A stretch of 43,414 nt of DNA, from positions 1-43,414 of the forward strand of contig JAHCKS010000037.1 in the NCBI GenBank assembly GCA_026125665.1, in the 5' to 3' direction. The position numbers and the translations under genes are program-made. The stretch comes from Rubrivivax sp. (GTDB taxonomy: Bacteria > Pseudomonadota > Gammaproteobacteria > Burkholderiales > Burkholderiaceae_C). The notes under the pieces were generated by a model. The model was given only the letters and a program-made list of their open reading frames with translations. It was not told where the DNA came from and made no database searches. Shown here piece after piece: positions 18,529-27,346 of this stretch (position 1 is the first letter of the stretch; each line of letters opens with the position of its first letter).

Positions 18529-20361
18529 ATGGACGCCCGCACTTCCCCCTTCCGCGCCCGTCTCACGCAACTGCGCGAGGTGCTCGCGCGCGAAGGCTTC
18601 GACGCGCTGCTGGTGCCGAGCGCCGACCCGCACCTCTCCGAATACCTGCCCGGGCGCTGGCAGGGGCGCGAGTGGCTGTCAGGCTTCACCGGCTCGATGG
18701 GCACGCTCGTCGTCGGGCAGCGCGCCGCGGCGCTGTTCGCCGACAGCCGCTACTGGGAGCAGGCCGAGCGCGAGCTGGCCGGCAGCGGCATCGAGCTCGT
18801 GCGCATCGTCACGGCGGCGGCGCCCGCACACCTCGACTGGCTCGTCGAACAGGTACCGCGCGGCGGCACGGTGGCCGTCGACGGCCAGGTGCTCGGCCTC
18901 GCCGCGGCGCAGGCACTGAAGGCGCGGCTCGAGGCGGCTGGCATCCGCCTCGTCACCGACCGCGACCCGCTGGACGCGATCTGGCCCGACCGCCCGGCAC
19001 TGCCGACCGCACCGGTGTACACGCACCAGGCGCCGCATGCGCCGCGCTCGCGCGCCGACAAGCTCGCGCTCGTGCGCGAGGCGATGGTGCGGCACGGCGC
19101 GACGCACCACTTCGTCTCCACCGTCGACGACATCGCGTGGATCACCAACTTGCGCGGCAACGACGTCGAATACAACCCGGTCTTCCTCGCGCACCTGCTG
19201 CTTGCGCCCGGGGGCGGCCGGCTCTTCGTTGGCGCCGGCAAGGTCGGCGAGGCGGAGCGCGCGGCGCTCGCCGCCGACGGCATCGCCGTCGCGCCGTACG
19301 GCGAAGCACCCGCGGCGCTGGCCGCGCTCGGCGTCGGCGCGACGCTGCTGCTGGACCCCAAGCGCGTGACGCTGGCCTTCCGCGAGCGCGTCGGCGCCGG
19401 CTGCAAGGTGCTGGAGGCGATCAACCCGAGCACGCTCGCCAAGAGCCGCAAGACGCAAGCCGAAGCGGCGCACGTGCGCGAGGCGATGATCCAGGACGGC
19501 GCGGCGATGTGCGAGTTCTACGCCTGGATGGAGGAGGCGCTTGCAGCCTCTCGGCCGCACGGCCCGGTCACCGAGCTGACGATCGACGAGAAGCTCTCGG
19601 CGGCGCGCGCGCGCCGCGCCGGCTTCGTCGGGCTGTCGTTCTCCACCATCGCCGGCTTCAACGCCAACGGCGCGCTGCCGCACTACCGCGCCACGCCGGA
19701 GAGCTTCGCCACGATCGAGGTGAACGAAGGCGAGGGCGGCCTGCTGCTCATCGACAGCGGCGGCCAGTACCTCGGCGGCACCACCGACATCACGCGCGTA
19801 TGGCCCGTGGGCACGCCGAGTGCCGCGATGAAGCGCGACTACACGCTCGTGCTGAAGGGCACGATGGCGCTGTCGCGCACGCGGTTCCCGCGCGGCACGC
19901 TCAGCCCGATGCTGGACGCGATCGCGCGCGCGCCGCTGTGGGCCGAGGGGCTGGACTTCGGCCACGGCACCGGGCACGGGGTGGGCTACTTCCTCAACGT
20001 GCACGAAGGGCCGCAGAGCATCAGCCGCACGATCCCCGAGCCGAACATGGCGATGGAGCCGGGCATGATCACCTCGATCGAGCCGGGCCTGTACCGCCCC
20101 GGGCGCTGGGGCGTGCGCATCGAGAACCTCGTGCTCAACGTGCCCGCCGCCACGGCCGAAGGCGACACCTTCGGCGAGTTCCTCGAGTTCGAGACGCTGA
20201 CGCTGTGCCCGATCGACACGCGCTGCATCGAACGTTCGCTGCTGCGTGCCGACGAGATCGCCTGGCTGGACGCCTACCATGCGACGGTGCGCGAGCGCCT
20301 CGCGCCGCGTGTGGGCGGCGCGGCGCTGGCCTGGTTGCACGCCCGCACGGCGCCCCTCTGA
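18529..20361 (+). CDS. Xaa-Pro aminopeptidase (M24B, aminopeptidase P)
   Basis: This is a 610-residue cytosolic metallopeptidase that removes N-terminal residues preceding proline. The architecture is the long three-domain form (creatinase-N like, second creatinase-like domain, catalytic pita-bread domain) seen in eukaryotic-type and many proteobacterial PepP2 proteins. Dinuclear metal ligands are readable: Asp409 and Asp420 (LLIDSGG, TTDITR), His483 (GHGTGHGVG), Glu518 (SIEPGLY) and Glu555 (FETLTL). GGAG precedes the ATG. The stop codon is followed after 32 bp by the ATG of a ROK kinase pseudogene, suggesting one transcript. Confidence 0.94.
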   Translation: MDARTSPFRARLTQLREVLAREGFDALLVPSADPHLSEYLPGRWQGREWLSGFTGSMGTLVVGQRAAALFADSRYWEQAERELAGSGIELVRIVTAAAPAHLDWLVEQVPRGGTVAVDGQVLGLAAAQALKARLEAAGIRLVTDRDPLDAIWPDRPALPTAPVYTHQAPHAPRSRADKLALVREAMVRHGATHHFVSTVDDIAWITNLRGNDVEYNPVFLAHLLLAPGGGRLFVGAGKVGEAERAALAADGIAVAPYGEAPAALAALGVGATLLLDPKRVTLAFRERVGAGCKVLEAINPSTLAKSRKTQAEAAHVREAMIQDGAAMCEFYAWMEEALAASRPHGPVTELTIDEKLSAARARRAGFVGLSFSTIAGFNANGALPHYRATPESFATIEVNEGEGGLLLIDSGGQYLGGTTDITRVWPVGTPSAAMKRDYTLVLKGTMALSRTRFPRGTLSPMLDAIARAPLWAEGLDFGHGTGHGVGYFLNVHEGPQSISRTIPEPNMAMEPGMITSIEPGLYRPGRWGVRIENLVLNVPAATAEGDTFGEFLEFETLTLCPIDTRCIERSLLRADEIAWLDAYHATVRERLAPRVGGAALAWLHARTAPL

Positions 20362-20393
20362 ACGCGACCGATCCGCGCGCCGCGGCGCCGCCG

Positions 20394-21433
20394 ATGCTCG
20401 GCATCGACCTCGGCGGCACGAAGACCGAGGCGGTGCTGCTGGCCGACGACGGCAGCGTGCGCTGGCGCGAGCGTGTCGCCACGCCGGCCGGCGACTACGC
20501 GGCGACGCTCGCGATGCTCGAAGCGCTGGTGCAGCGCGCGCGCAGCGCCGAGGGCGCGGCCGGTGCCGCAGGCGGTGCGCCGAGCATCGGCCTCGGCACG
20601 CCGGGCACCGTCACCGCCGACGGGCGCATGAAGAACTGCAACTCGCAGTGCCTGAACGGCCGCTTCCTGCAGCGCGACCTCGAGCTTCGGCTTGGCCAGC
20701 CGGTGGCGGTGGCCAACGACGCCAACTGCCTCGCGCTCTCGGAGGCCACCGACGGCGCCGGCGCCGGGCACGGCGTTGTCTTCGCCGCCATCCTCGGCAC
20801 CGGGGTGGGCGCCGGCATCGCCGTGCACGGGCGCGTGCTCACCGGGCCGAACGGCGTGGCCGGCGAGTGGGGGCACAACCCGCTGCCGTGGGCCGAGCCC
20901 GGTGCCGAGTCGTCGCATGCGAGAGTACGCGCGCCGGCAATGGGCACAACCCGCTGCCGTGGGCCGAGCCCGGTGCCGACCCGCACTGGCAGTGCTACTG
21001 CGGACAGGCCGGCTGCATCGAGACGCTCGTCAGCGGCCCCGGGCTGGCGCGCGACCACACCGAGTTCAATCGCCACGCCGACGACGGCACACGACCGACG
21101 GCCGAGCAGATCGCCGCCGCAGCGGCGGCCGGCGACGCCGCCTGCGCCGCGACGCTCGAACGTCACGCCTCGCGCCTGGCGCGCGCGCTGGCCGGCGTCA
21201 TCAACCTCCTCGACCCGGACATCGTCGTGCTCGGCGGCGGCCTGTCGCGCATGCCGCACCTGCTGCACCGCGTGCCGGCGCTGTGGCAGGCCTGGGTGGT
21301 GTCGGGCGGCGTGCGCGAGCCGGTGCGCACGGCGCTGGCCGCCAGCCGTCACGGCGACGCCTCGGGTGTGCGCGGTGCCGCGTGGCTGGGACGCGAGCTC
21401 GCGCTCGGCGGGGCGCATCGCGTCGGCGCTTGA
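20394..21433 (+). pseudogene. ROK-family sugar kinase (fructokinase/Mak-like), frameshifted
   Basis: The gene would encode a cytosolic ATP-dependent hexose kinase of about 320 residues. The first part reads MLGIDLGGTKTEAVLLADDG, then VANDANCLALSEA and the ATP loop ILGTGVGAG, up to GEWGHNPLPW. The rest (CYCGQAGCIETLVSGPGL zinc motif, INLLDPDIVVLGGGLS) sits in another frame. A 71-bp insertion carrying a second copy of a 38-bp segment separates them. Removing 71 bp restores one continuous frame through GADPHWQCYCG. The GEWGHNPLPW motif resembles E. coli Mak. As written the product loses its zinc site and C-terminal lobe and is likely inactive, unless this is an assembly error. Confidence 0.85.
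20871..20979 (+). repeat. 38-bp direct repeat (period 71) disrupting the ROK gene
   Basis: Copies at 20871-20908 and 20942-20979 are identical, beginning GGGCACAACCCGCTGCCG, with a 33-bp unrelated spacer (20909-20941). The period of 71 is not a multiple of three, so the second copy is read in a different frame. Deletion between copies would recreate the parental gene exactly. Confidence 0.93.
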
Positions 21434-21443
21434 TGGCCGTCAA
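21430..21443. promoter_or_regulatory. FNR/DNR-like box ahead of hemerythrin gene 1
   Basis: TTGAT-GGCC-GTCAA matches the TTGAT-N4-ATCAA/GTCAA consensus of the FNR/DNR/FixK group with one half-site base changed. Its centre lies 70.5 bp before the ATG at 21507, and a TACCTT -10-like element is 22 bp downstream, compatible with class II activation. The box overlaps the ROK stop codon, so the hemerythrin gene has its own promoter. Confidence 0.6.
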
Positions 21444-21506
21444 GACCGGCGCCCCGCCCGGCGCGTACCTTGCGCTCCATCACACGCCGCCGCCGCGGAG
21501 TTCCCG

Positions 21507-22115
21507 ATGAACGCCATCCCTGCCAGCCCTGCCGCTCCGGCCACGCCCGGCGCCGAGCCGACTGCCGAGCCGACCGCCGAGCCCATTGCCGGCTTCTCCC
21601 GCTGCCACGAAGGCATCCTGCAGCACCTCGGCTCGCTCGCGGAGTTGCCGGCGCTCGTCGAGCCCGCAGCGCGTGCCCGGGCCGTCGCTGGCGAGACGCT
21701 GCGCTTCTTCCGCGCCGCGGTGTTCGAGCACCACCAGGAAGAGGAGCGCGAGCTGTTCCCGGCCGTGCTCTCCAGCGCGACGCCCGGCGAGGAGCGCGCG
21801 CGCGTGCAGGCCATCGCCGAGCAGCTGACGCGCGAGCACCGCGAGGTGGAGGCGGCTTTCGAAGCGCTCGAGCCTTCGCTGAAACGCCTGGCGAAGGGTC
21901 AGGACCTGCCATTGCCTGCCGACGAGCTGGCCGCGCAGGTCCGCTCGCTCGTCGAGCGCTACGAGGACCACGCGCGCTACGAGGAGAACGAGTTCCTGCC
22001 GCTGTCGGCCACGATCCTCGGCCGCAACAGCGACCACATGGCCGCGCTCGGGCTGTCCCTGCATCTGCGGCACGTCATGCCCGAGGTGCTGCAGCGCTAC
22101 GGCTCGAGGATCTGA
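21507..22115 (+). CDS. Hemerythrin-domain protein 1
   Basis: This 202-residue protein has a four-helix hemerythrin (HHE) fold that binds a di-iron centre. Candidate ligands are the His in SRCHEGILQHL, AVFEHHQEEERELFPAV (HxxxE), LTREHREVE, and YEDHARYEENEFLPL. A 30-residue Ala/Pro N-terminus precedes the domain, with a small PTAEPTAEP repeat. Bacterial members bind O2 or NO or protect iron-sulfur proteins; this one is unassigned. The ATG at 21507 has GGAG-like sequence upstream. The next gene is a close paralogue. Because the ROK upstream frame is open into this gene, the broken kinase could theoretically read through. Confidence 0.88.
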   Translation: MNAIPASPAAPATPGAEPTAEPTAEPIAGFSRCHEGILQHLGSLAELPALVEPAARARAVAGETLRFFRAAVFEHHQEEERELFPAVLSSATPGEERARVQAIAEQLTREHREVEAAFEALEPSLKRLAKGQDLPLPADELAAQVRSLVERYEDHARYEENEFLPLSATILGRNSDHMAALGLSLHLRHVMPEVLQRYGSRI

Positions 22116-22157
22116 GGAGCGCCGCCCGCGGCCCCGGGCGGGAGCGCGGTTCGGGCA

Positions 22158-22171
22158 TTGACGGCAGTCAA
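22158..22171. promoter_or_regulatory. FNR/FixK-like box ahead of hemerythrin gene 2
   Basis: TTGAC-GGCA-GTCAA is a perfect dyad (extended ATTGAC/GTCAAT) of the CRP/FNR superfamily type, close to the FixK/DNR variant. The centre is 70.5 bp before the ATG at 22235, exactly as for gene 1, and the -10-like element TAGCTT occupies the equivalent position. Confidence 0.62.
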
Positions 22172-22234
22172 TCCCGTCCTGCTGCCGCAGGCGTAGCTTT
22201 CGCGGCGCCATCGCCACCGGGAAGGAGCGCTCCG

Positions 22235-22840
22235 ATGACGGTCGTCACCACGCCAGCCACCTCGGCCGAAGCCCTGCCGGACACCGCGCCGGGCCCGCCG
22301 GCGGACGCCGCACCGGTGGGCCGCTTCACCGGATACCACGAAGCCATCTTGCAGCAGCTGGAAGCGTTCGGCGGCCTGGCTGCGTGCGACGAGCCCGCCG
22401 CACGTGCCCGCGCCCCCATCGACGAGACGCTCGTGTTCTTCCGCGCCACCCTGTTCAGGCACCACGAGGACGAGGAGCGCGAGCTCATGCCCGCCGTCGT
22501 CGCCAGCAGCGCTCCCGGTGAGGAGCGCAGGCGCGTGCAGGCCATCGCCGCGCAACTCACGCGCGAGCACCGCGAAGTCGAACGCGCCTTCCTGGCCCTC
22601 GAGCCCTCGCTCAGGCGCCTGGCGCGGGAACGGCACGCGGTGCCGTCCGGCGACGAGCTCGCCGGGGCGCTGCGCACGCTCGTCCGGTGCTACGAAGCGC
22701 ACGCGCGGTTCGAGGAGAACGAGTTCCTGCCGCTGGCCGAGTCCATCCTCGGCCGTTGCGGCCACATGGGGGCGCTCGGCCTGGCGCTGCACCTCGGGCG
22801 CCCGCCCGAGGTGCCGCCGGTCAACCGCCCGGGAAGCTAG
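22235..22840 (+). CDS. Hemerythrin-domain protein 2
   Basis: This 201-residue paralogue of the preceding gene aligns with it along most of its length. The iron-ligand segments are GYHEAILQQL, FRHHEDEERELMPAV, LTREHREVERAFLAL and CYEAHARFEENEFLPLAE, so the di-iron site appears intact. The N-terminus is again a Pro/Ala-rich lead of about 30 residues. GAAGGAG lies upstream of the ATG. Tandem duplication includes the promoter box. Predicted role: O2- or NO-linked function under low oxygen; no linked nitrate or NO-reductase genes are in the window. Confidence 0.87.
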   Translation: MTVVTTPATSAEALPDTAPGPPADAAPVGRFTGYHEAILQQLEAFGGLAACDEPAARARAPIDETLVFFRATLFRHHEDEERELMPAVVASSAPGEERRRVQAIAAQLTREHREVERAFLALEPSLRRLARERHAVPSGDELAGALRTLVRCYEAHARFEENEFLPLAESILGRCGHMGALGLALHLGRPPEVPPVNRPGS

Positions 22841-22861
22841 GAGCCTGGGCGGCAGGGACGT

Positions 22862-23902
22862 TCAGCCCTTGCCGTGTTTGGCGATCAGCGCGCGGGCGGC
22901 TTCGAGCAGCGCCTTGCCGTTGAAGCCGCGCTTGTCCATGTCGGCCACCCACTCGTCGTCGATCTTGGCCGAGCGCGAGCGGAACTCCTCGCGCTGCGCG
23001 GCACTGAACTGGTAGATCGTGTTGCCGCGGTCGACGGCGGCCTTGCGGCCCGGCACGTCGTTGGCCTGCTGCACCTTGCCGAGCCAGGCCGACGTGGCCA
23101 GGCCGGAGTTCGCGTCGACGACCTTCTTCAGGTCGGGCGCGAGCGACTCGTACCTGGCCTTGTTCATCGCCAGGATGAACGCCGACGTGTAGAGCGCGCC
23201 GGCGGTGTTGTCGAACTCGCTGTGGTGCTTGCACAGCTCGTGCACCTTCACCGACGGCACGACCTCCCACGGGATGACGCAGCCGTCGATCGTGCCCTTG
23301 CTCAGCGAGTCGGGGATCTGCGGCAGCGGCATGCCGACAGGCACCGCCCCCACCGAGGCCAGCAGCTTCGTCACCTGCTTGGACGGCCCGCGCATCTTCA
23401 GGCCCTTGAAGTCGGCCACGCTGTGCAGCGGCTTGCTCACCGTGTGGAACATGCCCGGGCCGTGCACGTGCAGCGCCAGCGGATGCGTGTCCTTGAACTC
23501 GTCGGGGCACTGGGTCTGGTAGTACTCCCAATAGGCCTTCGACGTGGCCTCGGCGTTGTTCATCATGAACGGCAGCTCGAACACCTCGACGCGCGGGAAG
23601 CGCCCGCCGGCCCAGGCCGGCAGCACCCACACGACGTCGACGACGCCGTCGCGCACCTGGTCGTACAGCTGGAAAGGCGTGCCGCCCAGCTGCATCGCCG
23701 GGTAGGCCTCGAACTTGATGCGGCCGCCGGAGTCCTTCTCGACCTTCTCCATCCAGGGCTTGTGCATCGTCAGCCACACCGCGCTCATCGGCGTCATGAA
23801 GGTGTGGAACTTCAGCGTCACCGACTGCTGAGCCAGCGCGGCCAGCGGCGAACCGAGAGTGGCCGCGGCGGCGGCCCCGTGCAGGAGGGAACGGCGTTTC
23901 AT
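22862..23902 (-). CDS. dctP: TRAP transporter substrate-binding protein (DctP family)
   Basis: This is a 346-residue periplasmic solute receptor. A signal peptide with twin Arg (KRRSLLHGAAAAATLG) ending near LAALAQQ suggests Tat or Sec export. The mature part shows VTLKFHTFMTP at its start, QLYDQVRDGVVDVVWVLPAW, and the conserved central segment KGLKMRGPSKQVTKLLASVGAVPVGMPLPQI, where the Arg of MRGP would grip a substrate carboxylate. The family delivers organic acids to DctQM permeases; matching permease genes lie about 4 kb away (27957-29758) on the same strand, separated by three plus-strand genes. The exact ligand is unknown. Confidence 0.9.
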   Translation of the reverse strand: MKRRSLLHGAAAAATLGSPLAALAQQSVTLKFHTFMTPMSAVWLTMHKPWMEKVEKDSGGRIKFEAYPAMQLGGTPFQLYDQVRDGVVDVVWVLPAWAGGRFPRVEVFELPFMMNNAEATSKAYWEYYQTQCPDEFKDTHPLALHVHGPGMFHTVSKPLHSVADFKGLKMRGPSKQVTKLLASVGAVPVGMPLPQIPDSLSKGTIDGCVIPWEVVPSVKVHELCKHHSEFDNTAGALYTSAFILAMNKARYESLAPDLKKVVDANSGLATSAWLGKVQQANDVPGRKAAVDRGNTIYQFSAAQREEFRSRSAKIDDEWVADMDKRGFNGKALLEAARALIAKHGKG

Positions 23903-24083
23903 CGGATGGCTCTCCGCGTCGGATGGGAAGGCAGACGAACTTAACGGCCGCGCCGCGGCGCGGGCTTCGAGACTTACCCTGATGGGAAACGCGCCGCGCA
24001 CGCGGCCGGCGCCCGCTTCGGCCACGACCCGCTGCGACACAATGGCTGCGGGCCGCGATTCAGCGGCCTGGAGGAGCGGCCCG

Positions 24084-26372
24084 TTGCCGTCGGTGTTCCG
24101 TACGCTGCGCAGCCAGTACCTGCTGGCAAGCCTTGCCGTCTTCGTGGCGATGCTCGGCCTGCTGCTGTGGAACGCGCAGGTGCAGATGCAGCGCACGCTG
24201 CAGGAACGCTTCGACGGCGAACGCGATGCGCTGGCGCCGCTGCTCGTGGCCGCGCTCGGCCCGCTGCTCGCGGCGCGCGACTACGCCACCATCGCCGAGG
24301 TCGTGCGCGGCAACGTCGCTTCCGGCGGCAACCTGGCGTTCCTCGAGCTCACCGACGCGCGCGGCCGCCTCGTCGCCGCCGCCGGGCCCGAGCCCCGGCC
24401 CGGCCAGCGCGTGGCCAGCGTGCCGGTGCGTTTGGCCGACCAGACGCTCGGCCAGGTGCGCTTCACGCTGCGCACCAGCACGCTCGCGGCGGCGCAGCGG
24501 CAGCTGAGCACGAACAGCCTGGCCATCGGCGGCGGCGTGCTCGTCGCCGGCATGCTGCTGCTCGTGCTGGCGATGGGCTGGCTGACACGCGAGTTCCGCG
24601 GCCTCTCGCGGGCCAGCCGGCGCATCGCCGAGGGCGACTACGGCACGCGCCTGCCGGCCAGCCGCGTGCGCGAGATCGACGAGGTCGCCAGCGCCTTCAA
24701 CCGCATGGCGCAGGCGGTGGCCACGCAGCTGCGGGAGCTGCGCGAACAGCAGCGCTTCACGCGCAGCGTGCTCGACACGCTGGCCGAGGGTTATCTCATC
24801 GTCGACCGCGACAACCGCGTGCTCGACTGCAACGACACCTTCCTGCGCCTGCACGGCCTGGACCGGCCGGCGCCGGGTCAGGTGTTCGACGTCAACCGTG
24901 CCGGCGCGCAGCTGTTCCTGCCCGACGGGCAGCCGATGCGCCCGCAGGACCGTGCGACCGTCGCCGTGCTCGCCAGCGGCCAGCCGCAGCGCGACCGGCT
25001 GCTGCGCATCCGCCGCGCCGACGGCGCCGAGTCGTGGGTGAGCGTGAACGCCACGCCGCTCGTGCGCGACGGCGAAACCGAGCCCTACGCGGCGATGGCC
25101 ACGCTCACCGACGTGACGCGACACGTCGAGGCCGAGCGCGAGCTGCGCAGCGCCAACGAGTCGCTGGAGCAGCGGGTGCTCGAACGAACCGCCGAGCTGG
25201 CGCGCGCCAAGGAAGAGGCCGAACGCGCCAGCCGCACGAAGAGCGAGTTCCTCTCGCGCATGAGCCACGAGCTGCGCACACCGCTCAACGCCATCCTCGG
25301 CTTCGCGCAGGTGATGGCGATGGACGGCACGCGGCTCGCCGCCGACGATCTGGCGCGGCTGCGGCAGATCGAGACGGCCGGCTGGCACCTGCTGGCGCTG
25401 ATCAACGACGTGCTCGACCTGTCGCGCATCGAGGCCGGCGTGATGACCACCTCGGCCGAGCCGGTGGAGCTGCACGCCCTGGTCGCCGAGTCGCTGGCGC
25501 TGGTGCAGGTGCAGGCCGGCGAACGCCGCATCGCGCTCGTGCCGCCGCCGGGCGAGCCCGGCGGCAGCTGGGTCACGGCCGACCGCCGGCGGCTGAAGCA
25601 GGTGCTGGCCAACCTGCTCAGCAATGCCGTCAAGTACAACCGCGACGGCGGTCGCGTCGAGGTGCGCATCGCCCCGCCGGCGCAGGGCCGGCGCGCGCTG
25701 GCCGTGGTCGACACCGGCCGCGGTTTCGAGCCCGAGCACCTGCAGCGGCTGTTCGAGCCGTTCACGCGCTTCCTGCGCGACGACGAGACCATCGAGGGCA
25801 CCGGCATCGGCCTGGTCATCACGCGGCGCCTCGTGGAGCTGATGGGCGGGCGGCTCGAGGTGCACTCGCAGGCGGGCGTGGGCTCGGAGTTCCGGGTGCT
25901 GCTGCCGGTGGCCGAAGCCCCGGACCTCGGCACGGCCACGGCGCCGGTGCGGCCCACCGTCGCGCCTTTCGCGCCGTCGGTGCCCGCGACGCGCCGGCGC
26001 CTGCTGTACGTGGAGGACAACCCGTCCAACGTCGAGTTGCTGCGCCAGGTGGTGCTGCTGCGCCCGGCCTGGGCGCTCGAAGTGGCCGGGGACGGCCTGT
26101 CCGGGCTGCAGCGACTGCTCGACGAGAGCTTCGACGGCGCCATCGTCGACATCGATCTGCCCGGCCTGGACGGCGTGGCGCTGTGCAGGCGCGTGCGCGC
26201 CGAGCCGGCCATCGCGCGGCTGCCGCTGCTCGCGCTGAGCGCCAACGCCATGCCGGCCGATGTGCGCCGGGCGCTGGCCGCCGGCTTCGACGGCTACGTC
26301 ACGAAGCCGGTGGACGTGCCGACGCTGCTGCAGCGGCTCGATCGCCTGCTCGGGGTCGTGGCCGACGCCTGA
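24084..26372 (+). CDS. Membrane hybrid histidine kinase with PAS and receiver domains
   Basis: This is a 762-residue hybrid kinase. Two membrane helices (YLLASLAVFVAMLGLLLW near residue 12 and a second at about 145-170) flank a periplasmic domain of about 115 residues. HAMP, PAS (FTRSVLDTLAEGYLIVDRDN), coiled coil, HisKA (SHELRTPLNA, His395), HATPase (NLLSNAVKYN, DTGRGFEP, GTGIGLVI) and a receiver domain (Asp689 in VDIDLPG; Lys in VTKP) follow. TTG at 24084 is taken as start because GGAGGAG stands seven bases upstream; ATG at 24042 is the alternative. It is followed by a PhnD-like receptor gene, suggesting that protein may be its periplasmic input. Confidence 0.9.
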   Translation: MPSVFRTLRSQYLLASLAVFVAMLGLLLWNAQVQMQRTLQERFDGERDALAPLLVAALGPLLAARDYATIAEVVRGNVASGGNLAFLELTDARGRLVAAAGPEPRPGQRVASVPVRLADQTLGQVRFTLRTSTLAAAQRQLSTNSLAIGGGVLVAGMLLLVLAMGWLTREFRGLSRASRRIAEGDYGTRLPASRVREIDEVASAFNRMAQAVATQLRELREQQRFTRSVLDTLAEGYLIVDRDNRVLDCNDTFLRLHGLDRPAPGQVFDVNRAGAQLFLPDGQPMRPQDRATVAVLASGQPQRDRLLRIRRADGAESWVSVNATPLVRDGETEPYAAMATLTDVTRHVEAERELRSANESLEQRVLERTAELARAKEEAERASRTKSEFLSRMSHELRTPLNAILGFAQVMAMDGTRLAADDLARLRQIETAGWHLLALINDVLDLSRIEAGVMTTSAEPVELHALVAESLALVQVQAGERRIALVPPPGEPGGSWVTADRRRLKQVLANLLSNAVKYNRDGGRVEVRIAPPAQGRRALAVVDTGRGFEPEHLQRLFEPFTRFLRDDETIEGTGIGLVITRRLVELMGGRLEVHSQAGVGSEFRVLLPVAEAPDLGTATAPVRPTVAPFAPSVPATRRRLLYVEDNPSNVELLRQVVLLRPAWALEVAGDGLSGLQRLLDESFDGAIVDIDLPGLDGVALCRRVRAEPAIARLPLLALSANAMPADVRRALAAGFDGYVTKPVDVPTLLQRLDRLLGVVADA

Positions 26373-26421
26373 GCGCGGCGCCTCGCCCGGCCCTTGCACG
26401 GCCCTTGCACGGAGAAACCCC

Positions 26422-27303
26422 ATGCGCTCTCGACCGACAGGGCAGGTCCACCGCCGCCGCCGGCTGCTGCGGGTGGCCCTTGCCACGGCGGCGGCCGCCC
26501 TGGCCCAGCGGCCGTTGCGCGCGCAGGCCCCGGCAGGCGTGCCGCTGGTGGTGGCTCTGGCGCCCTTCCTCTCGCCGGCCGCGCTGCTCACGGCCTTCGC
26601 GCCGCTGCGCCGGCATCTCGAGGCGGCGCTGGCGCAGCCGGTGCAGATGCCGACGGCACGCGACTTCCGAGCGCTGATGGAGGCGACTCGGCACCAGGAG
26701 CACGACATCGTGCAGCTGCCCGCGCACCTGGCCCGCCTGGTGATGGCCGACTGGGGCTGGCAGATGATCGCCGCACCGACGGCGACGGTGACGGTGATCG
26801 TGTGCGTCAAGGACGCCGGGCCCGTGCGCAGCCCCGCCGACCTGCGCGGCCGCAGCGTCGGCATGCTCGACGCGCTGTCGCTCACGGCCACCGTCGGCCG
26901 CCGCTGGCTGCAGCAGCAGGGCCTGGCCGGCTCGGTGAAGGTGCTGGCGATGGCCTCGATCAACAGCGCCCTGTTCGCGCTCGATCGCGACGAGGTGGCG
27001 GCGATCGTCTGCGCCGACACGCAGCTCGCCTCGCTGCCGCCGGCCACGCCGCGCGGCGAACGTGTGCTCGCCACGGTGCACGACATCCCGGGCCCGCTCT
27101 TCGTCGCTCGGCCCGACGTGCCGGCGGCCGAGCTGGCGCGCTGGCGCGCCGCCTTCGAAGGCTTCAGGCACGACCCGGCGAGGCCGCTGACGGCGGCCAA
27201 CTCGCCGCTGCGCCCGCTCGGCGAGGCCCGGCTGGCGGCGCTGGACGGCTACGTGGCCATCGCGCGCGAAGCGCTGGCGGCGGCGGCGGCGCCGCCGCGC
27301 TGA
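26422..27303 (+). CDS. PhnD-like periplasmic substrate-binding protein
   Basis: This is a 293-residue exported protein of the phosphate/phosphite/phosphonate-binding (PhnD/TauA-like) superfamily. A signal peptide with an RRRRLLRVALATAAAALAQ core ends near LRAQAPAG. The lobes read VPLVVALAPFLSPAALLTAF, HDIVQLPAHLARLVM, DLRGRSVGMLDALSLTATVG and AALFAL-like SINSALFALDRDEVAAIV. GGAGAAA precedes the ATG. No ABC permease or ATPase genes are nearby; the gene follows the kinase after 49 bp, so it is more likely a sensory receptor than a transporter subunit. An 11-bp tandem repeat of GGCCCTTGCAC type lies in the gap. Confidence 0.82.
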   Translation: MRSRPTGQVHRRRRLLRVALATAAAALAQRPLRAQAPAGVPLVVALAPFLSPAALLTAFAPLRRHLEAALAQPVQMPTARDFRALMEATRHQEHDIVQLPAHLARLVMADWGWQMIAAPTATVTVIVCVKDAGPVRSPADLRGRSVGMLDALSLTATVGRRWLQQQGLAGSVKVLAMASINSALFALDRDEVAAIVCADTQLASLPPATPRGERVLATVHDIPGPLFVARPDVPAAELARWRAAFEGFRHDPARPLTAANSPLRPLGEARLAALDGYVAIAREALAAAAAPPR

Positions 27304-27346
27304 ACGGGGGGCAACGAAGATGGAACGGGGAAGAGGAGCGCACACG

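Noticed and set aside
20909-20941. The 33-bp spacer as a small insertion element
   Set aside because: It has no inverted ends and is far too short; the flanking 38-bp copies are better explained by partial duplication.
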